Position numbers and translations under genes: made by a program
In this document: positions 61,503 through 64,000 of the stretch, in pieces
Numbering within the stretch: the stretch's first letter is position 1
How the letters are laid out: every line of letters begins with the position of its first letter
DNA from: Peterkaempfera podocarpi
GTDB lineage: Bacteria > Actinomycetota > Actinomycetes > Streptomycetales > Streptomycetaceae
Assembly: GCF_042466665.1 (NCBI RefSeq)
Contig: NZ_CP162102.1
Span: 2,170,001-2,234,000, forward strand
Reading direction: 5' to 3'
DNA length: 64,000 nucleotides
The notes under the pieces: generated by a model
What the model saw: only the letters and a program-made list of their open reading frames with translations
Database searches by the model: none
Told to the model about the DNA's origin: nothing

Positions 61503-62627
61503 TCAGTTGCCCGGACCGATGGCGGCCATGCTGAGCAGCGTCGACACCACAAGGGCCACCGCCCCGGCGACCGCGATGGTGATCACCTTGTGCCGCCGCA
61601 TCAGCGCCCGGACGCGAAGATGCAGATTGTCCCCGCCCTCCTGCCGCCCCGGCTTCGCCGACCGCCGCCGGCCGCTCGCCGCCGGCGCCCGCCGGGAGCC
61701 GGCGGCCGGAGCCGGGGTCTTCGGCAGGGCGTAGACGGTCGGTGCGGGAGCTGCGGTCCGCGGCATGGCGTACGCGCTCGATGCGGGGGCCTCGGCCGGT
61801 ACGGAGGCCGCGGCGGCACCCTGCCAGACGGCTGTGGCGAACCAGTCCGCCACCTCCTGGGCGGCCGGACGCTCCTCGGGCCGCTTGGCCAGCATCCGCA
61901 GCAGATACTCCTCGAACGCCCCGGGCAGCCGAGGGCAGCGCCAGGACGGCGGTGCGGGTGCCGCCGCGACATGCTGGTGCAGTACGGCCGCGGCATGGTC
62001 CGACTGGAACGGCGGCTCCCCCACCAGCAGCTGGTAGAGCACGCACCCGAGTGCGTAGACGTCCGAGCCGGGCCCGGCGGCGCTGCCCAGCGCCCGCTCC
62101 GGTGCCAGGTAGAGGCTGGTGCCCACGATCTGGCCGACTCCGGTCAGCGCGGCCGAGGAGTCGTCGGCGAAGCGGGCGATACCGAAGTCGGCGATCTTGA
62201 CCCCGTCGTCGGCGCCCCGGATCAGGTTGCCCGGCTTGATGTCGCGGTGGATGACCCCCTGCCGGTGCGCCGCCGCCAGTCCGGCCGCCGTCTGGGCAGC
62301 GACCGCCGCCACCCGGTCGACCGGGAGCGGGCCCAGCGTTTCCAGCTCCTGGGCCAGGCTGTGGCCCTCCACCAGCTCCATCACCAGGAAGAAGCGGTCC
62401 TGCCAGGCACCGAAGTCGAAGACGGTGACCACCTGGGGGTGGTGCAGCCGGGCCGCGGTCTGCGCCTCCAGCCGGAACCGGGCGGCCGCCTCCGGGTCCG
62501 AGTCGGCGGCCAGCATCAGCTTCACGGCCACCGGGCGGCCCAGCACCTGGTCATGGCCGCGCCAGACCTCTCCCATGCCGCCGCGGCCGATCGCCACGTC
62601 CAGCCGGTACCGATCCGCCACCAGCAC
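61503..62627 (-). CDS. Membrane-anchored Ser/Thr protein kinase
   Basis: 374 residues from GTG 62627. Hanks-type kinase: G-loop AIGRGGMGEVWRGHD, VAVKLMLAAD lysine, catalytic loop GVIHRDIKPGNLI, DFGIARFADD, activation-segment end GTSLYLAPERALGS. A Pro/Ala linker (about 270-340) leads to one membrane helix near the C-terminus (VITIAVAGAVALVVSTLLSM) with only a few residues outside, so there is no extracellular sensor domain. It is divergent from the GntR gene. Targets unknown. Confidence 0.92.
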   Translation of the reverse strand: MLVADRYRLDVAIGRGGMGEVWRGHDQVLGRPVAVKLMLAADSDPEAAARFRLEAQTAARLHHPQVVTVFDFGAWQDRFFLVMELVEGHSLAQELETLGPLPVDRVAAVAAQTAAGLAAAHRQGVIHRDIKPGNLIRGADDGVKIADFGIARFADDSSAALTGVGQIVGTSLYLAPERALGSAAGPGSDVYALGCVLYQLLVGEPPFQSDHAAAVLHQHVAAAPAPPSWRCPRLPGAFEEYLLRMLAKRPEERPAAQEVADWFATAVWQGAAAASVPAEAPASSAYAMPRTAAPAPTVYALPKTPAPAAGSRRAPAASGRRRSAKPGRQEGGDNLHLRVRALMRRHKVITIAVAGAVALVVSTLLSMAAIGPGN

Positions 62628-62797
62628 CCGGATGCCTCCTGCCTTCTGCTCCCGCGAGTTGCCCGGCGGGCCGCCGTGGCGATCTTCAGAGTACCCACCC
62701 CCGAAGGGAACTCCGCCCGGGGTGAGGGCCGCAGGGGCCGACCTCGGCCGTATTGTCTAGGCATCCGCCGATCTCCCGACCCTCATCAGGAGCAGAC

Positions 62798-63421
62798 ATG
62801 GCCCCACCCGTCGTCCACTCCCTGCGCGACCAGATCCGCGAGCACATCATGGCGGGCATCGTGAGCGGGCGCTGGAAGCCGGGCGAGCGGATCGTGGAGC
62901 GGCGGATCGCCACCGAGCTGGACGTCAGCCAGACCCCCGTACGGGAGGCGCTGCGCGAGCTGGAGGCGCTGCGGCTGATCGAGTCGGCGCCCAACAAGGG
63001 TGTGCGGGTGCGCAATCTTGCCGCGTCGGACCTGGAGGAGATCTATCCGGTGCGGGCCGGGCTGGAGCAGCTCGCGGCCGAGCTGGCCGCGCCCCTGCTG
63101 GGCTCGGACGTCTCCGTACTGGAGCCCGAGGTGGCCGCGCTGCGGGATGCCGACCGGACCAGCGACGTCGAGGCCCAGGTGCGGCACACCGTCGCCTTCC
63201 ACCGGGAGCTGGTGCGGGCGTCCGGGAACAGCGTGCTGCTGCACACCTGGGAGTCGCTGGGGATCGAGGTGTGGACGGCGCTGTCGATCCGCTGGCTGGG
63301 GACCCGGCAGCAGTCGTACGCGGAGGAGCACGAGGCGGTCGTGGAGGCCTTCCGGCGGCGGGATCCGCGGGTGGGCGAACTGGTGAAGGAGCATGTGCTC
63401 GGCTGTGCACCGCGTGCCTGA
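62798..63421 (+). CDS. GntR-family (FCD) regulator, probably of aceE
   Basis: 207 residues from ATG 62798 (AGGAG five bases upstream). Winged HTH: LRDQIREHIMAGIVSGRWKP, GERIVERRIATELDVSQTPV, REALRELEALRLIESAPNKG. The FCD all-helical ligand domain follows (EEIYPVRAGLEQLAAELAAP, HTVAFHRELVRASGNSVLLH), with His and Asp residues typical of metal-assisted ligand binding. In the same orientation as aceE, with a palindrome in the 120-bp gap. PdhR/FadR-type control of pyruvate dehydrogenase by an organic acid is a reasonable expectation. Confidence 0.88.
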   Translation: MAPPVVHSLRDQIREHIMAGIVSGRWKPGERIVERRIATELDVSQTPVREALRELEALRLIESAPNKGVRVRNLAASDLEEIYPVRAGLEQLAAELAAPLLGSDVSVLEPEVAALRDADRTSDVEAQVRHTVAFHRELVRASGNSVLLHTWESLGIEVWTALSIRWLGTRQQSYAEEHEAVVEAFRRRDPRVGELVKEHVLGCAPRA

Positions 63422-63459
63422 CCTGCTGGCACGCGGTGCCATTTTGCTACCGAGACTTT

Positions 63460-63476
63460 TGATCGATCATCGATCA
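63460..63476. promoter_or_regulatory. Operator palindrome upstream of aceE
   Basis: TGATCGATCATCGATCA is a 17-bp perfect palindrome around a central C, 65 bases before the aceE ATG. AT content and symmetry stand out; the adjacent GntR protein is the natural binder. Confidence 0.8.
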
Positions 63477-63541
63477 GTCCTACAGTGTCGACGGAGCCCA
63501 CCGGTTCCGCCCTCCACGTCGTGTTCCAAAAGGCGGCCACC

Positions 63542-64000
63542 ATGACCCACACCCCGCGTCACCAGGCGAGCGCACTCGACCAGCTCCCCGATCGCGACCC
63601 GGAGGAGAGCGCGGAGTGGGCCGCCTCACTGGACGCCGTCGCCGCGGCCGCCGGACCGCAGCGGGCGTCCTATCTGATGCGCCGCACCCTGGAGCACGGC
63701 GAGCGGGCCGGGCTGGCACTGCCCAGGACGCTGGAGACCGACTACATCAACACCATCCCCACCGCCGCCGAGCCCCCGATCCCCGGCGACGAGGCGATGG
63801 AGCAGCGGATCACCGCCTGGAACCGCTGGAACGCGGCCGCCATGGTCACCCGCGGCAGCCGCCTGGGCCTGGGCGGGCACATCGCCACCTTCGCGTCGGC
63901 GGCGTGGCTCTACGAGACCGGCTTCCAGCACTTCTTCCGCGGCAAGGAGGGGGACGGCTCCGGCGACCAGCTCTACATCCAGGGCCATGCCTCCCCCGGC
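63542..64000 (+). CDS. aceE: Pyruvate dehydrogenase E1 component, homodimeric type (5' part)
   Basis: ATG 63542; 153 codons visible before the window ends. DQLPDRDPEESAEWAASLDA, GPQRASYLMRRTLEHGERAG, TDYINTIPTAAEPPIPGDEA and AWNRWNAAAMVTRGSRLGLG followed by GGHIATFASAAWLYE match the N-terminal part of AceE-type E1 (about 900 residues in full). It decarboxylates pyruvate with thiamine diphosphate and passes the acetyl group to lipoyl-E2. The lipoyl and E3 subunits are not in view. Upstream palindrome and GntR gene suggest regulated expression. Confidence 0.93.
   Translation, partial: MTHTPRHQASALDQLPDRDPEESAEWAASLDAVAAAAGPQRASYLMRRTLEHGERAGLALPRTLETDYINTIPTAAEPPIPGDEAMEQRITAWNRWNAAAMVTRGSRLGLGGHIATFASAAWLYETGFQHFFRGKEGDGSGDQLYIQGHASPG

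Noticed and set aside
61082..61534. Possible small gene divergent from marR with a Gly-Pro-Thr repeat stretch
   Set aside because: Contains AGA/AGG and other rare codons, ends inside the kinase gene, and the Gly-Pro repeats come from the ACCGGGCCC DNA repeat.

Overview
The window is high-GC DNA (about 74% G+C by eye) with actinobacterial features: GTG/TTG starts, many ATGA/GTGA gene overlaps, an F420-type LLM oxidoreductase, DUF4032, a homodimeric pyruvate dehydrogenase E1 and an FxSxx-COOH (Fxs) gene set. A member of the Streptomycetaceae (Streptomyces, Kitasatospora or Streptacidiphilus) is the best guess. I saw no tRNA, rRNA, CRISPR array, IS element or phage gene.

Region 1 (1-23.2 kb) is a conflict/signalling island. 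A plus-strand operon (646-9392) encodes a TIR-like/degenerate-NTPase/LRR protein, a MoxR AAA+ ATPase, a protein with a degenerate vWA-like domain, a large beta-propeller protein ending in what looks like a catalytically dead GH13 (alpha-amylase-like) module, and a TIR protein. It converges on a minus-strand Fxs operon (17521-9444): FxsA precursor peptide, radical SAM FxsB, HExxH peptide beta-hydroxylase, TIR-like FxsC, and the ParA/TIR/NB-ARC/TPR protein FxsT. Divergent from fxsA is a caspase-like/STAND-NTPase/WD40 gene translationally coupled to an alpha/beta hydrolase. The island therefore holds several nucleotide-sensor/adaptor/effector arrangements side by side; any joint function is inference.

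Region 2 (23.3-31.3 kb): an amidase with its own TetR regulator and a perfect 30-bp palindrome, DUF2277, a zinc-ribbon plus SPFH/GYF membrane pair, deoxyribonuclease IV, and a class V aminotransferase coupled to a crotonase. Region 3 (31.4-36 kb): a tendamistat-like secreted alpha-amylase inhibitor, an MFS/TetR divergent pair with repeated operators, an FBP-domain protein, and a PIN toxin with its antitoxin. Region 4 (36-48.2 kb): a pseudouridine synthase, a beta-phosphoglucomutase/GH65 phosphorylase pair, a P450/ferredoxin pair whose P450 has a variant K-helix motif, DUF4032, an F420 oxidoreductase, a FUSC-type membrane protein, AlkB and YchJ. Region 5 (48.2-56.3 kb): GlpD with a TetR regulator, divergent from an alkyl-DHAP-synthase-like flavoprotein and a diacylglycerol kinase (a plausible glycerolipid module), then a GNAT protein and an amino-acid permease/acetamidase pair. 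Region 6 (56.4-64 kb): MarR/MFS pairs, one with two perfect operators, a Ser/Thr kinase, and a GntR regulator in front of aceE, which runs off the right edge.

Four genes (caspase-WD40, zinc-ribbon, class V aminotransferase, first MarR) are interrupted by 1-2 base net deletions, three of them 1 base and two of these in C runs. Because the sequence on both sides of each break is well conserved, sequencing or assembly error is at least as likely as real decay. Coordinates for those four genes are given for the reconstructed gene.
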